A DNA stretch of 64,000 nt from Chelonoidis abingdonii (taxonomy: Eukaryota; Chordata; Testudines; Testudinidae): NCBI RefSeq assembly GCF_003597395.2, contig NC_133770.1, positions 200,415,866-200,479,865 of the forward strand, in the 5' to 3' direction. Of the stretch, positions 12,321-24,322 are shown in pieces. Within the stretch, counting starts at the first letter, position 1. Each line of letters begins with the position of its first letter. The position numbers and the translations under genes are program-made. The notes under the pieces were generated by a model, which was given only the letters and a program-made list of their open reading frames with translations, was not told the DNA's origin and did not search any database.

Positions 12321-12737
12321 CCATGGGACTTTGTCCCCCAGGAAAGGGGGATTACATAGTGACCTGGCCGAAGGACTGAGTCGTGAAGAGAGAACACACT
12401 GAGCCATGGGAAGAAGAAAGGGGGGCAACCAGATGAGGTGAAATATGCTTTCCGGATCCAGCCGTAAGGCAACACATCTGCAGTGAGTGGAAGCTCTTCA
12501 CAGTGGGTCAGCAGCATGCAGCCATTTTCAAACTTAACTCTCCAAACTCATTCAGAATTTCCTGTTGACCATTATTTTTAAACACAGAAAGCAAAAAATG
12601 TTGGACTAGAAGACCACTATTGACTTGAATCAGTTATCTTTGAGGTACAGCATCTTTGCTAGATTTTGGATTTGAGTTAATAGTTTATGACCATTGAAAC
12701 ATGTCACTGGAACGATGTGCAGTAGAAAAATCTCTTA

Positions 12738-13008
12738 GGGTCTATCTACACTTAAAACATTACAGTGGTACAGCTGCAGCACTTCAGCGTAGAAATTACC
12801 TATGCTGATGGGAAGGGTTCTCCCACTGGTACAGGTAATCTACCTTCTCAAGAGGTGGTAGCTATGTTGATAGAAGAATTCTTCCATCAGCCTAGTGCTG
12901 TCTACACTGGGGGTCTGATCAGCTTAGTTACGTTGGTCGGGAGGTGGTTTTTTCATACACCTGTGCAATGTAGTTAAATCAACTTAATTTGATAGTGTAG
13001 ACCAGGCC
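12738..13008. mobile_element. Harbinger-like MITE with TTA duplication
   Basis: The ends are GGGTCTATCTACACT and, reverse-complemented, GGCCTGGTCTACACT. TTA stands on each side (12735-12737 and 13009-13011), the 3-bp TWA duplication typical of PIF/Harbinger elements. It is 271 bp with no coding capacity. The same end structure recurs at 18265-18556. Confidence 0.75.
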
Positions 13009-13194
13009 TTAAGTCTCCAAGTGCATTCCCACAATGAGCATTCATGCACATTATGGAAATGATCAGTGTTAAGTCTGATTGATAAGTCTCAGTGAGAGAT
13101 GAGGGAGATCAGTGTGGTGGTCAGCAATCACTCAGTCCTATGGCTTAGCTTCATTTGGTGTCTGGTTTCAACTGGCTGTGCTTAACAAGACTCT

Positions 13195-14284
13195 GGGTAC
13201 GTCTACACTGCACGATTATTTCGAATTAGCTTAAACCGATATTACAAAACAGATCTAATAAAATCGGTTTAGCGCGTCCACAGTGGGATCCCGATCGATT
13301 GTTTGCGTCCATGGTCCAAAGCTACCATCGATTTCAGGAGCGGTGCACTGTGGGTAGCTGTTCCTCATCAATTCCAGTAGTTCCCACTTCCGTGTTGAGA
13401 GCACAGTGCGATGGGGCAGAAAACACTGCCCCGGGTGGTGCTGGTAAAGCCTCACCCCTCCCTTGTGAAGGCAGCAGACAACCTTTGGCGCCTTTTTTCG
13501 GCGGAGTGCATTTGAGCAAAACGCCATAGTCACAGCAATCTTTCCTTTTTTTTTTCACGTGGTGGTGGGGGAAATAAACTGAGGAGCTGTTCCCTGAACC
13601 ACGCCAGACACTGTGTGTTGAACCTACAGACATTGGAGCTCAGCCAAGAATGCAAATAATTTTCAGAGACTGCTGTGGACTGTGGGATAGCTGGAGTCCT
13701 CAGTTACCCCTCCCTCCCTTCATGGACGTCCATTTGAGTCTCTGGCTTCCCGTTACGCTTGTCACACAGCGCTGTGTATCCTGGAGTTTTTTATTCAAAC
13801 GCTTTGGCATTTCGTGTTCTGTAACGGAGCTGGATACAACAGATTTGTCTCCCCATACAGCGATCAGACCTAGTATCTCCCGTACGGTCTATGCTGGAGC
13901 TCTTTTCGATTTCAAACTGCATCGCCAGCCGTGCTGATCAGAGCTCCACGCTGGGCAAGCAGGAAATGTAATTCAAAAGTTCGCGGGGCTTTTCCTGTTT
14001 ACCTGCCCGCTGCATCCGAGTTCAGATTGCTGTCCAGAGCAGTCAGTGCTGCACTCTGGGATGCCGCCCGGAGGCCAATAACGTCGATTTCCGTCCACAT
14101 GAACCCTAATCCGAGTTATCACTATCGAATTTAGCGCTACTCCTCTCGTTTGGGAGGAGTTCCGAAATCGATTTAAGGAGCCGTTTAACTCGATTTAATG
14201 ACGACGTCGTGTGAACGGATACAGCGTTAAATCGGTATATCGGCCATAAACCGATTTAAAAGTCGCAGTGATGTAGACCTGGCC
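13195..14284. mobile_element. 1.09-kb non-autonomous DNA transposon
   Basis: The ends gggtacgtctacactgca and, reverse-complemented, ggccaggtctacatcactgc form inverted repeats. tct occurs on both sides (13192-13194 and 14285-14287) and may be a 3-bp target duplication. Internal motifs match the 2.06-kb copy at 6859-8921: cgtccatggtcc, cactgtgggtagct, cacgtggtggtggggg, gatcagagctccacgctggg and gctactcctctcgtt. It looks younger and less decayed than that copy. No transposase frame is present. Confidence 0.8.
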
Positions 14285-15749
14285 TCTGTCTGGGAATCTC
14301 ATCCCTAAAAGTCCCCAATACCACATTCAGCCCTTCTCAGGATGAAACTCCACATAGAGGACCAAATAAAGGGAACTCCAGATTGTAGCTACTCACTCAG
14401 TTTCAGGCATTGGATAATTCAGGCTTCCTAATTTAAAATCTGTTCAAATGCCAGATTGGGTTTTCTTTTTTTGCTCAGCAAGAGATTCAGTTTTAAGTTT
14501 CAGTCAAGCAATAGCTACTTTAAAAAGTCACACACTGAACAAGCTACCTTCATTAAAACTTAGCTACAAAAAGTTTCAGTGCTTCTGGGAAAAAGAGGGA
14601 TGGGAGGAGATGGAATAGGAAGGCAAAGAGGACTCTAAATAAAGAGCTCACTTTCAGTTAGGCACTAAGATATGGAGCTTTTCCTTTTTCATATACTTTC
14701 TCTTGAACCAGCAGGGATTTTTTTTTTACGCCAGAACACAGAACATCCTTCTGTCAATTACCAGTCCCTGAGACAGTTGGAGACTTTTTTTTGTACTGAT
14801 CGTTACAAATACAAACTCATTAAAATTAGCTCCTTTGCACTCAGATACATTCCACTCTGACAATTTTTCTAAAATATATGTAATTTATGGATTAAGTGAT
14901 CTATATAATCTAATTTAAAAGATCGAGTACCCAACATTAATAAGAATTGTCTTTTCTTATTATTTCCATGTGAAAAAAGCTAAATATTTTAATAGAGAGC
15001 ATTATGGTAAGACAGGAAGATATTTGTACCATATGTTCACAGCAAATACGTGGACAGCTCTTGATTTTTTTTTCATCGTGACAGCATGCTGAGATCTCGT
15101 GAGTCATTCAAATGAGTTCTCAGTGCCACTTCACAGGAATATCCAAATTCATTAATAAATGTGTTCAGTGCCCAGACACTGGGACCCTTTAATTCATTAA
15201 AAAGGGTAATATGTTAAGATCAAGCTATTATCTCTCAGTTCATTGAAATATTTTTTTAAATGATCATATTTGTAATTTGTTTCCCATTAAGAGGGAAGAA
15301 AGTCAATTTTTGTAACTTTGATACATTTCACCTCTTTTCTGTTCAGATTTTCTGACTTTTCACAAATTGTATAATTTTCTTGAACGTATTCATAACTCCA
15401 AATGATTCATTGAATACATTCTGCAACAATACTTGGTCTGATCATTCATAATTAGTTTGTTGTAATATTCTGTATTTGAAATGCAAACTCTGAGAAGTGT
15501 TGCTCAGTTTTGTTGGATATATGTCACATGGTATTGTTGCTGCTCCCTAAATGGATAGATAGCTCTTAGAATCAGGTTTCCAATGCAAATACTCAAATGT
15601 ATGAGTGAACATTCACTTTTAACTAAATGTTGCTGTTTTTTAATTCTGCTTCCACAAATATTTCTAATATTAAATTGTTCACTAGAAAGTTCACAGAATG
15701 TGAATATAAAAGGGACATGAGGCATGGCCAAAAATATGAATTTTTAATT
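14285..15749. other. No feature recognised
   Basis: AT-rich, apparently unique sequence with several poly-T runs. No coding or repeat signal strong enough to call. Confidence 0.5.
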
Positions 15750-15894
15750 GAGCTTCCCGCAGCTCCCATTGGCCAAGGTGCTGCGGGTGGCCGGGCCTGC
15801 AGACGGTCAATGTAAACAAACTGTCTCACAGCCTGCCTGCAGATTACCCTGATGGACTGTATGCAGCCTGCAGGCCACAGGTTGCCCACCACTG
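15750..15894. mobile_element. Truncated hAT-type MITE
   Basis: The right end, ggttgcccaccactg, and the internal gattaccctgatgg and gtcaatgtaaaca match the right half of the complete element at 24028-24314. The left part is missing or diverged. It is a decayed member of the same family. Confidence 0.75.
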
Positions 15895-16135
15895 CTTTAG
15901 ATAGTACTTGCTAGAATGCAGGGAAAATTGTCTTTATATGAAGCATGTGCATCTCTTACAATTTTATGAAACATGTCTATGAGACAAGATAGAAACTAGT
16001 TTCCATTTGTACTGATAAGTGTTGCTAATAGCAAAGAGAAAACCTCTTTGGGTTACATTGGGAAGGGGGACTTAGATTTGTTTTTCATCTTTGTTTACTG
16101 CACCACTTCTGTTAGAGTCATTGTAATGCTGACAG

Positions 16136-16345
16136 ACCCTAGGCAGGATCGAACCTGAGACCTTTGGAGCTAAATGCATGAGCCTCTACTGCATGAGCTA
16201 AAAGCCATTTAACTGTTAGCTAAGGCTGTAGAGAAGACTCATTAATCTCTCTCTAAGTGGTCTCCATGCCACTTGATGGGATAAAACACCACACCTAGGA
16301 AGTGTGTGGATTACACCATGACGCCTTCACTGCAGGTTCACCAAA
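16136..16345 (-). repeat. tRNA-like SINE with pol III boxes
   Basis: On the minus strand, TAGCTCATGCAGTAGAGG resembles an internal A box. GGTTCGATCC about 30 bases further fits the B box consensus GGTTCGANNCC. The spacing fits a tRNA, with a possible tRNA-Ala-like anticodon region, but the acceptor stem does not pair well and the unit continues well beyond a tRNA's length. It is therefore better read as a tRNA-derived SINE or repeat than a functional tRNA gene. Confidence 0.5.
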
Positions 16346-17990
16346 GCCCTATAAAATCCATTGAAAATAAGGATTATTATAAAATGATTAAGAGAAGTTT
16401 CTTTCTAGCCTCTGGTAATTAGCGGTTGGCATGTGTCTGAAGAATGAGAGGTTTTATTCTTCATATATTTTTATCTTAGCTAGTGTAATTGTGGGTGATA
16501 GACCTAGTATTTAGAAAAATGTTCAAATGCCATTGAGTTCTTTGCTGCAATGGTAGCTTGAGGCAGTGAGATACACTTGTTCATCTTCGGTTGAAATGTA
16601 TTCTACGGGTGCATAGGAGAGGGGTTGTAAAGGAAGTAAGAATTAAAGTCCCCAGAAACAGTGAATACCATGGATAAAGTTTACTTTCTTGGGTAAAACA
16701 CTTAGGAGTAGTATTCGTTTACAAGACAGCCTCGTTGTCAACAAAGTTGAGTAACATACCTCATTATCACCCATCATTGTCACCAGTGGAAAGTAAACTT
16801 GAAATGAAGGTCAAATCATTAGTTTTGTCAGGTCAGATTTGTACAAAGGCTGCCAGACAGCTTGAGCCAAAGAATTGTAGGAATGTCTGAGGCAAGTATC
16901 AGAGCAAGCAGAATATTCATTTGTCATTCTTTATAATCCCAAGGATCACTGCGAGAGTCATCACAAAAACCTTCATTAGTTATAGTCTTGACAGGTAGAA
17001 TAAGCTAGGACTCTTAAGATTTGAAGAAAAACCTGCACAGAAGAATCAAAGTTAAAAAAAAAACGTTCCTGATATTTTACCTGAAATATTAGATTATTTA
17101 ACAGCCACTTATTTTTTCTAAGGTCAGCTGTTGTTGCTTCCTACATTGTGCTAAAGCTTTCAGTAAGATAATATCTTGAATTTATAATGCTATCTTTCAT
17201 TCCAACAGATACTAAAGCATGTTACCAAATATATCCACTCAGGAATCACTTTCCCACTAAGAAGCAGCCATGGCTGGACTGGTGGATTCCAACCTGCTGT
17301 ATGACTTGTGCAATTAGTAGGAGGAAAGGGAATTTTTACCCAGGACTTCAGGTCAAACCTATTTTTACTGAAAGTGACTTGGGATTTTTATTGGTCAGAG
17401 TGGACAGGATCTTGGCTTTAAGATCACATCTGACTACCCACATAAAGTAGACAGCAACTTGCCTATTTCAGATGGAAGAAGGGCTGAGTCGACCATGCAA
17501 GAATTTCTGTTTCTAGTTCCAGGAGTCAAGTTCTTTAAGAACTTAAGCTCAGACCACTAAAAGCCATTCCAACTAGTAGGAGGAAAGGACACCAAATACT
17601 GACGCAACCCTCCCTCGAATAAGCAAAGAACACCAACCAACCCAGTGAGACAATTATTTCTATCCGAATAAAATATTTGGTAAAAATTATTACAGAACAG
17701 CTTTCCTTACAGTAGAGTAACAGTTTGTACAGACAACATTATTAGGAAAAAATCACAACCTCTTAGCCAATATAACTGGTAAAAAAAATCCTGTAGTGGA
17801 TGTATATTAGCTTGAGATCTATTTGTTAACACATTAGTTTCACAGTAGAATTTGGGGTAGTTGGTTGTTAATATGTAGGTGGGGTTTTCTTTCAGCTGCT
17901 TCAAAAATCTTTATAGAACATCTGAGTTGCCTGTTTTCAGAGAAAATATCATCAGCAGTGGTAGGAATTCAAAGGTGCTTCCTGTGACTA
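16346..17990. other. No feature recognised
   Basis: AT-rich sequence. The 87-codon frame at 17187-17450 has no recognised motif, and no repeat is assigned. Confidence 0.45.
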
Positions 17991-18073
17991 AGGACAAGAT
18001 TCTCAAAGGTAGTTAAGCACCTAACTCTAGTGGGAGTAAAGTGCCTAACTGCCGTTGAAAATCTGGGCCTAAG
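17991..18073. repeat. Short fold-back repeat
   Basis: gattctcaaaggtagttaag on the left and ttgaaaatctgggcctaa on the right are imperfect inverted complements around a centre rich in gcctaact and gcacctaact. This is one of several related fold-backs in the window (see 38441, 46970 and 61369) built on the motif gattttcaaa and its complement. Confidence 0.45.
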
Positions 18074-18264
18074 CCTTTCATCCTTCTGAAGTACAGACCA
18101 GAACCTCCCACAGACTATATTAATCCAGTAGCCTTGGTTGTCTAATGCACATAATATTTTTGGTTTAGGATTTAAATCCTGCGGCAATAATCTACTTGGT
18201 GGTTTTGTTTTACTCCCTCATATACACATGCCCACATCATCATACAAGAGGACACCATCTCTTA

Positions 18265-18556
18265 GGCCTGGTCTACTCTAGGGGGGGATCGATCTAAGTT
18301 ACGCAACTTCAACTACATGAATAATGTAGCTGAAGTTGACGTACTTAGATCTATTCATGGCGGTGTCTTCATTGCAGTGAGGTGATGGCTGACACTCCCT
18401 CATCGACTTCACCTGTGCCTCTCGCTCTGGTGGAGTACTGGAGTTAATGGGAGAGCACTCGGGGGTTGACTTATCACGTCTAGACTAGACATGATAAATT
18501 GACCCCCACTGGATTGATTGCTGCCTGCCGATCAGGCGGGTAGTATAGACATACCC
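18265..18556. mobile_element. Harbinger-like MITE with TTA duplication
   Basis: The left end is GGCCTGGTCTACTCTA and the right end, reverse-complemented, is GGGTATGTCTATACTA. TTA flanks both sides (18262-18264 and 18557-18559). It is 292 bp and non-coding. A further internal inverted repeat (gttacgcaacttcaactaca and gtagctgaagttgacgtact) is present. Confidence 0.75.
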
Positions 18557-18837
18557 TTAATCTCTGATCAAGACAGGCTCAGGACTGGACAAGTCATACT
18601 TGAGGTATATGCCAAGAAGTTCTCAGATGGGGTGTCCCCCTGTTACGCCTCATTCAATCAATGCTTAATTCCTCAATTTCAGAAGCATCAAATCACTCCA
18701 CTAAATTTTAAGACTGGAAACAAAAATAATAAAAACCATTCTTAACTCTGTTTACAAAAATCATCAGTATTCTGTCCATAATTTTGAATCTTGGGGATGG
18801 GACTTTGAATAGGACTTACACTGTTAAGTTACTTAGG

Positions 18838-18994
18838 CACTTTTCAATGATTCAAAGACCAGAAGGCCCACTGTGATCATCTAGTCTGACCTCCTATATG
18901 ACACAGACCATAGAACTTCCTAGAGCATAGCTTTTAGAAAGACATCCAATCATTATTTTCAAGAAATTGTCAATGATTGGGAATCTACCACTTT
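18838..18994 (-). mobile_element. CR1 LINE 3' fragment
   Basis: gtgatcatctagtctgacct followed by atagaacttcc and agaaagacatccaatc is the reversed 3' end of a CR1 element, the dominant LINE of birds, crocodilians and turtles. The copy is 5'-truncated, as is usual for CR1. Confidence 0.75.
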
Positions 18995-19009
18995 TGAAAA
19001 TACTGCCTT

Positions 19010-19150
19010 GTGTGCCTAAAATTAGGCATCTAAATCCATATTTGGGCATCTTCATAAGTTACCTGAATATTTAGAGGTGTTGAGCATCCAACATCTACCA
19101 GTGAAATCGGAGGGAACTCTGAGTGCTTTAGCTCTGAAAATTAAGCTATC
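19010..19150. repeat. Degenerate fold-back repeat
   Basis: cctaaaattaggcatctaaa and later gtgctttagctctgaaaatt resemble the fold-back family seen at 17991-18073. Boundaries are uncertain. Confidence 0.3.
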
Positions 19151-19267
19151 TATTTAGTCATCTGTAGTGGTTCAATCTGATAGCCAGCTAACCTAGTGGT
19201 CAGGCAATGGCTCCACAGTTCTTCTCTGATCATTCTAGAGGGGGGCAAGCATAGGCCTTGCATGAAC

Positions 19268-19690
19268 AATAAGAACATAAGAACATAAGAACGGCCATAC
19301 CGGGTCAGACCAAGGTCCATCTAGCCCACTATCTGTCTACCAACAGTGGCCAATGCCAGGTGCCCTAGAGGGAGTGAACTTAACAGGCAATGATCCAGTG
19401 ATCACTCTCCTGCCATCCATCTCCATCCTCTGACAAACAGAGGCTACGAGCACCATTCCTTACCCATCCTGGCTAATAGCCGTTTATGGACTTAACCACC
19501 ATGAATTTATCCAGTTCCCTGTTAAATGCTGTTATAGTCCTAGCCTTCACAACCTCCTCAAGTAAAGAGTTCCACAAGTTGACTGTGTGCTGCGTGAAGA
19601 AGAACTTCCTTTTATTTGTTTTAAACCTGCTGCCTATTAATTTCATTTGATCACCCCTAGTTCTTGTATTATGGGAATAAGTAAATGAAA
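19268..19690 (-). pseudogene. CR1 LINE ORF2 C-terminus and 3' end
   Basis: The minus strand encodes the last part of the CR1 reverse-transcriptase protein (19473-19680). [18 protein letters not shown] and [12 protein letters not shown] correspond to the conserved terminal region of CR1 ORF2. The 3' untranslated part follows to 19268 and ends in repeated ttatgttc octamers, a CR1 hallmark. The copy is 5'-truncated and has lost everything upstream, including the RT catalytic domain. Confidence 0.85.
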
Positions 19691-20448
19691 GAAAATAGAA
19701 ATAAGGAAACAGATGAACAATGGACAAAGCAGGAATTCACAAATAGTCTTGTAAATAATATGTAGCTAGTAGATAAAGAAATTGTAAGAAGAATAATGTG
19801 TGAATAACTTGCAACCAGAGCTTTTCTTACTAGCATGATTAGTAACATATGGACTGCTTATGACCTATAAAGGGATTCACAAAAATAGTAAGCCAGTCAT
19901 TGGGCATATGATACAGTGTAGAAGGTAATGTTCATGTGTTAGTCTGTTTTAGAATATTTATATAATTAGATTTAGAATCATGTGCATTGGGTTATGGTGC
20001 ATCTTAACCAAGCCCCTACACCGGAACCTGATTGCCTCAGATGTTGCTTTATGAAATGCCAAGAAGGAAATCTCAGTGATGAGTATGGAGTTGAACTGAG
20101 TTTTTGCATTCCAAAGAACTGGATAATGTGTTCTCCCAGCACTGGGTGAGGTGTTTTTGGTCAGCTGAGTGGAAAAGGGTTTAGAGGAAATCCTAACACC
20201 AGGTTGTACGCAGCATCCCTCTTGAGTGTCTCTTCCACTCCCCTTAGGGTTCTGTCATGGTAGAGGCACAAGGGAGCAAGGCAGGGGGAGCAGGCCCACC
20301 CACTCTATTAGGTCCCCACCCAAGGAACTACAGTGACATTATATTGTCTGAACCACTCACTGGTCCACCCCAAGTTATATTTCTTCTCCCTGCCCTCTTA
20401 GGATCTTTCTTACTAGACTGTGGTTCCTCTGTTTGGGATGTGATCATA
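19691..20448. other. No feature recognised
   Basis: Unique-looking sequence with no supported gene or repeat. Confidence 0.45.
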
Positions 20449-20456
20449 GACTCAGG

Positions 20457-20678
20457 CAGAGGTTCTTAAACTTCATTGCACCACGACCCCCTTCTGACAA
20501 CAAAAATTACTACATGGCCCTGGGTGTGGGGAAGACAGAGCCCAATCCTAAGCCCCTGCTCCACTGCCCTGGGCTGAAGCCCTCAAGATTCAGTTCAGGT
20601 TTTGGCTTCAGCCCTGGACTCTATAAAGTCTAACACTGGCCAACTTTGGGGTTGTGACCCACAGTTTGAAAGCCACTG
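20457..20678. mobile_element. hAT-type MITE with 8-bp duplication
   Basis: The ends are CAGAGGTTCTTAAAC and, reverse-complemented, CAGTGGCTTTCAAAC, the CAGNGG-type terminal repeats of hAT elements. The octamer gactcagg is repeated perfectly on both sides (20449-20456 and 20679-20686). It is 222 bp and non-coding, and would have depended on a transposase in trans. Confidence 0.9.
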
Positions 20679-20686
20679 GACTCAGG

Positions 20687-21664
20687 AGTATCCAGTTAGT
20701 CTACCAGTGTGACTATGTCCATTCTTCAGTCTCCAACTCCAAAATGCTGCTACCACTTTTCTTACAGCTCCAGGCATCAACCTCCTTTCCTGGTGCAGTC
20801 TGTAGCTCTTTCCCCTGGGTTACCAGAATCCTTTTAAATGAGCCTTTCACCTGGAGCATGCCCTGCAGTTGCTCAGGGGCAGGGCCTATCTAGCCTAATG
20901 TTATCCTGTGCCTTGCCCTGTTTCAGCCTGGGATCTGTAAACCCATCATAGTATCTGAATATGAATGCCTAATTTAAGTGTTCATAACTCAAAATTTTGG
21001 TTCAAATTTCTTGATACCAAAAGTTACTTTCCTATGTCCAACTTAACTTCCAGTTGAATTGATATTCAAGAGGCCCAAAGATACCTCCCATTATGAATCA
21101 TACATCTCAGCATGAACACAGTTTCTCCTTCAAGGAATATCATATCATGCTGAACTCTGTATTTAGCTCTTGTCCTACTTTCAAACTTGATACTTCTTGT
21201 TCTTTACACTCTTGTATCCCTGCAGATTGTTACAGTTACAGTTCATTCAAATTCAAAATTTGTAGTTTGGAGTCTTTCAATCCCTTGTGTTCTAGTTTTG
21301 TAATCCCCTATGTTGTCAGCAAGAGATGTTCAGAGATCCCAATATGTATTCCTTTGTAATTAGAGATTCATATAGAAGCGCTCTATAAAGATTAATAGAG
21401 TACTTCGGTTACTAGGTAACAAGGACTATCCATTTGGCCCTGTCCATTACATCACAAAGTTAGTCTCTTATAATATATCCTATCATCCTCCAATAGCAAA
21501 GTCTATTTTTTAACCATATTGTGTTGAAGGAGTTACTGTTATTGATGCAGGTACTAAGGCCTTGATCACTCCTTTTATTTTATGTTCAAAATGCTTTTGA
21601 AAAGTTGGTATCTGAGAATTTAGGCTGGCCACCCTTGCTAAGCAGAGATTCACCCATCTCACAT
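20687..21664. other. No feature recognised
   Basis: Unique-looking sequence. The 88-codon frame at 21093-21359 is Ser/Cys-rich and shows no domain. Confidence 0.45.
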
Positions 21665-21667
21665 TGC

Positions 21668-22393
21668 CAGAGGATATGTTGACACTGCAATGTAAGTCCA
21701 GGTTAGTGGGACTCAAGTCAGCTGACCCATGTTAGGGAACCCTGGGCTTGAGCATCTACATCTATGTTACGCCTTTTATAACCCGTGCTTGAACCTAGGA
21801 CTCTGACATCCTGTTCACAGATCTGAGTCATAGTAACCATATCCTGGAGTCCCTGGTGCCCCCTCCTCTGAAATATGGCTGCTGTAGCCTTAGGACCCTG
21901 GTGTAATGTGGTAAAACTTTCCTGCCCACTCTGCATGTTACCTGAAAGCAGCTTGCTATGCAAAAGTCTTGATTGGTTCACTCTCCGTTGCACAGCCAGG
22001 AGGTTCTCTGATACTGTGCTTTCAGTGATCGGTGGAGAATAGGTTAACACTGAACTGAACTGCTGCTGTTTGCAAAGGTGGGATGGCTTCTGTGTTCAAT
22101 ACAGTGGATTGCAGATTGTAGGGTAGATAGGACTAAGGAAGTTGTCTCTTGGAATTGTGGGATACTTCTGGCTGGCTCGAGTCAAGCAGGGCTGTATGTA
22201 CACTGCAATGAAATAGATCTCGGATCCTGGGTCCCAGCTTAACTCAAGCTCAGACCCTCCAGCCCTGCAGGGTCCTGGTACCCTGGGTTTGAGCCCCGAA
22301 TTAGCACAGTTGCAATGTAGACCCAAGGAGGATTATTAGGCTTGAGCCTGGGTTCAAGCACAGGCTTACGTTGCAATATAGATATACCCCGTG
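21668..22393. mobile_element. Non-autonomous DNA transposon, about 0.73 kb
   Basis: The left end, ggatatgttgacactgcaat, and the right end, reverse-complemented ggggtatatctatattgcaa, are inverted repeats; both are followed inward by gtaag. Internal blocks such as gcttgagc...tgaacctagg and gcctgggttcaagc repeat in inverted order. No transposase frame remains. A shorter relative may lie at 61960-62143. No target duplication was resolved. Confidence 0.65.
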
Positions 22394-23509
22394 ATGTTCT
22401 GTTGGAAAGTTTTCTGGGCACAAATTCATTTCTCTGCTACATTAAGAATTGTTCTGATTCCAAAAATTAATTCAACATACTATATAAGAACATCCAAAGG
22501 TTTTTTTTGTTTTTTTAATTATTGTATTTAAAGCTCTCCCTAGATAGGTATTGTAGAGCCCATATTTTTTCATCCTATAAGAAAGAAAGAAAGAAAGAAT
22601 CAAATACATACAATAAACACAAAGTTCTTGGTTCAGGCTTGTAGCCGTGATGGAATAAACTGCTGGCTTAAGTGAAATCTCTGGCTGCTTCCAAATCATT
22701 GGAAGGTCCTCAATTCCTTGGTTAGAATGCTTCCATTAATATAAATTCATAGTCTAGATGCTGGAGCAGGAAAGAGGCAAAATGAAGGTGTTTCCAGGGC
22801 CTTTTATATCTTCTGCCATGTGGAGGGAAGCCATTGTTTCAAACAAAGCCTTCAGCACAGCTAGTGAAAAATTACTGATGACAAGATGAGAATTTGGAAT
22901 CACATGATTAAGTCACATGTCCATGCATAATTTTGCTTAGTCACAACAGGAAATCATTACCTATACCCCAGACAGCACATTTGTAGGAAGTCCATTCAGA
23001 TGGGCATCTCCCATGGTCCATTATCAGTTAAGTGTCCTTTTGATGGGTCACTCAATTCGAATAGTCCCTCCAAAATGTGCTGGCTAAACATTTGAAATCC
23101 AGGTATAGAGCCAATATACATAACTTCAAATACAAAAATGATACATGCATACAAATAGCATAATCATAACCAGCAAATCATAACATTTTCATAGACATCT
23201 TACATGCCATATTTTGTACAAGATTTGTTGAAAATATATAACAGTGGTTGCAACAATGAGCTATATGGTCATATTTTAATCAGATAACATCACATCAATA
23301 TTATTTGGTTTATCTTACATTTGAGGAACAAATTGAAACAAGAATCAATTTAATTGGCTGAGCAAAGAGAGTTCTTATACTCAACTCGATGGCATTTCTC
23401 TGTTTGTCTGCAATGTGATGATGTTTTAAAACTACATCTAATCAATTCCAAAATTTCAGGAAATGTTCTAGGCATCAATGGAATGTTGACACCCTGAAAG
23501 AGAAAAAGA
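22394..23509. other. No gene; contains short GAAA microsatellite
   Basis: Mostly unique AT-rich DNA. A short (gaaa)n run lies at 22580-22599. No other feature is supported. Confidence 0.5.
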
Positions 23510-23790
23510 ATGGTGGGGAAACGTGGGGTGCACACACAGCCCTGGTACTTGGAAGAAAATAAAGGACCCTGGTCTGAGAAGTATAGGGGGAAAGGAGGGA
23601 ATGGGATTGCATATAGAGCCCCTAGCATGGGCAGAGATTGGGGAACTCTGATACAAGAGGAGGGGCAACAGAGGACATAGAGCCCCTGGCATGAGGAGGA
23701 GATGAGGACTGCAGAGAGTTCCTGAAATAGACCGGGTTGAGAAGGTCCACTCAGTGAGGGGAATGGAGGATTGCAAGGAGTTCTTGATAG
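23510..23790. repeat. Degenerate tandem repeat, purine-rich
   Basis: Related units of roughly 70-80 bp follow one another, for example atagagcccctagcatggg near 23612 and atagagcccctggcatgagg near 23678, each preceded by gggaatgg or gaggggcaac. The 152-codon minus-strand frame across this block reflects the repeat composition and has no recognised domain. Confidence 0.4.
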
Positions 23791-24027
23791 AAGCTTCAAA
23801 GCATGCAACCTTCCAGGATAATTTTATTTTGAATTCCCCAGTTCCTGGACTCCTTTTCTCTTTTGATGCCAAAGGTAAGTGAAGGCATTTAGGTTCATTG
23901 TTTAATCTCTTTTTTGCCAGAAGTACCAGTTAATATTATCACAAGGGATTTTTTTAATAAACCCATCCATTATTTGTCAGCTATAAATAGTTAAGTCTAT
24001 TGGTAAAATTTTCAGAAGTGTCTAAGG

Positions 24028-24314
24028 CAGTGGTGGGCAACCTGCGGCCTGTAGACCATACATGGCCCATCAAGGTAATCCGCTGGTGGGCCGTGAGACT
24101 GTTTGTTTACATTGACTGTCCACAGGCACAGCCGCGGTTCGCCATTGCTGGACAATGGGAGCTGTGGCAAGGGTGGCCAGTATGTCCATTTGCTGGGAAC
24201 AGCAATCTGCGGCCACTGGGAGCTGTGGGCGGCTCTACCTGCAGATGGTCAATGTAAACAGTCTCTTGGCCTGCCAGAAGATTACCCTGATGGGCCGCAG
24301 GTTGCCCACCACTG
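24028..24314. mobile_element. hAT-type MITE with 8-bp duplication
   Basis: The inverted ends CAGTGGTGGGCAACCTGCGG and, reverse-complemented, CAGTGGTGGGCAACCTGCGG are identical over at least 20 bases. gtctaagg (24020-24027) and ttctaagg (24315-24322) form an 8-bp duplication with one mismatch. It is 287 bp and non-coding. A truncated copy lies at 15750-15894. Confidence 0.92.
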
Positions 24315-24322
24315 TTCTAAGG

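Noticed and set aside
23350..23808. 152-codon minus-strand frame
   Set aside because: It is explained by a degenerate purine-rich tandem repeat and contains no domain.
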